Part shown: one piece after another, positions 63,779 to 64,000 of the stretch
Layout: each line of letters starts with the position of its first letter
How positions within the stretch are numbered: position 1 is the stretch's first letter
Assembly (NCBI RefSeq): GCF_014269395.1
Contig: NZ_JACOGK010000007.1
Span: 36,467-100,466, forward strand
Reading direction: 5' to 3'
Source of the DNA: Megasphaera hominis
GTDB taxonomy: Bacteria > Bacillota > Negativicutes > Veillonellales > Megasphaeraceae
DNA: 64,000 bases
Translations under genes and position numbers: made by a program
Notes under the pieces: model-generated
What the model was told of the DNA's origin: nothing
Databases searched by the model: none
The model's input: the letters and a program-made list of their open reading frames with translations, nothing else

Positions 63779-63881
63779 ATGAACGGTACTATACCTATCC
63801 TAAAACTTTTATGATCATTGTGCAAGAGGAAAGATGAAAAAAAGTAGAATTTCTTTATACTTATTTATCTTTCCTTTAAGT

Positions 63882-63903
63882 GTGGCAGTTTTTATGCTGC
63901 CAC
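63882..63903. repeat. Inverted repeat at the 3' end of the transposase gene
   Basis: GTGGCAG (63882-63888) and CTGCCAC (63897-63903) span the last codons and stop of the partial transposase. It could be a terminator-like hairpin or part of the element's right end. Confidence 0.5.
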
Positions 63904-64000
63904 GTAATAGTTATTGTGCTTTTCCATCGGGGTTACTACACCCAGTTTTCTCTGTAAACGCTTAGTATTGTAATAGCCAATGTAATCTTCAATCATTGCA
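63892..64000 (-). mobile_element. IS3-family transposase, C-terminal end (cut by window edge)
   Basis: The minus strand codes for 35 residues up to a stop at 63892-63894. They contain IEDYIGYYNTKRLQRKLG followed by VVTPMEKHNNYY, the C-terminal end of IS3/IS150-type integrase-core transposases (the 'YIxYYNxxRxQxKLxxxsPxe' pattern). The rest lies beyond the window, so completeness of the element cannot be judged. It sits 113 bp from tRNA-Ala. That gap (63779-63891) shows nothing else. Confidence 0.88.

Overview
The window is a 64 kb chromosomal segment around the replication origin. The organism is probably a diderm Firmicute of the class Negativicutes, with the Megasphaera/Veillonellaceae group the best guess. 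Two things point there. The gene order (mnmG-mnmE-jag-yidC-yidD-rnpA-rpmH / dnaA-dnaN-yaaA-recF-DUF721-remB-gyrB) is the Firmicute one. The window also encodes outer-membrane or periplasmic proteins: an OmpA-type protein with a beta-barrel and a Skp/OmpH-like chaperone. An acyl-CoA dehydrogenase close to butyryl-CoA dehydrogenase fits a butyrate/caproate-type fermenter. The genus is an inference, not a proof.

Layout. (1) 1-18.2 kb: every gene is on the minus strand, so transcription runs with replication away from oriC. This arm holds a secreted repeat protein, a malic enzyme, a lipoprotein cobaltochelatase under a cobalamin riboswitch, a fructose operon (fruR-fruK-fruA-ptsH-ptsI), an OFA-family MFS carrier with a ZTP-type riboswitch leader, a D-Ala-D-Ala carboxypeptidase homologue without its catalytic residues, and the rsmG-mnmG-mnmE-jag-yidC-yidD-rnpA-rpmH cluster. 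Two perfect parS sites lie at 479-494 and 3244-3259. (2) 18.24-20.37 kb: a bipartite oriC with DnaA-box clusters on both sides of dnaA and a DnaA-trio-like tract next to the dnaA-dnaN box cluster. (3) 20.4-26 kb: dnaN, yaaA, recF, DUF721, remB and gyrB. gyrA is not next to gyrB. (4) 26-38.5 kb: secreted proteins of unknown function, a CNNM/CorC protein, gpsA, deoD, a citrate synthase / aconitase / isocitrate dehydrogenase module that makes 2-oxoglutarate, an AraC regulator and dapF. (5) 38.6-46.4 kb: a MATE pump, then an RpiR regulator divergent from a five-gene operon (TIM-barrel isomerase, binding lipoprotein, fused permease, ATPase, PHP phosphoesterase). This operon looks like a phosphorylated-carbohydrate uptake system rather than an iron transporter. 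(6) 46.4-57.7 kb: an SfsA-DUF123 fusion, an HD hydrolase, a Skp-like protein, acyl-CoA dehydrogenase plus MarR, GtrA, a RocB-like M20 hydrolase, an OmpA protein, SRP RNA, and dnaX-ybaB-recR-bofA. dnaX carries an A10 slippery tract. (7) 57.7-64 kb: an unpaired HlyD-type adaptor lipoprotein, an IclR regulator, 3-methyladenine glycosylase, a DUF2156 protein, an Eis-like acetyltransferase, a metallophosphoesterase, tRNA-Ala(CGC), and the 3' end of an IS3-family transposase cut by the window edge.

Most of the window is conserved core genome. I saw no prophage, CRISPR array or defence island. The most interesting signals are: a parS site forming the centre of a 42-bp perfect palindrome that also looks like the malic-enzyme terminator; the catalytically dead PBP-like protein; the dnaX slippage site with an immediate -1 stop; HPr with Lys in place of the regulatory Ser46; the candidate sugar-phosphate operon with its palindromic operators; and two genes whose best start appears to be AUU.
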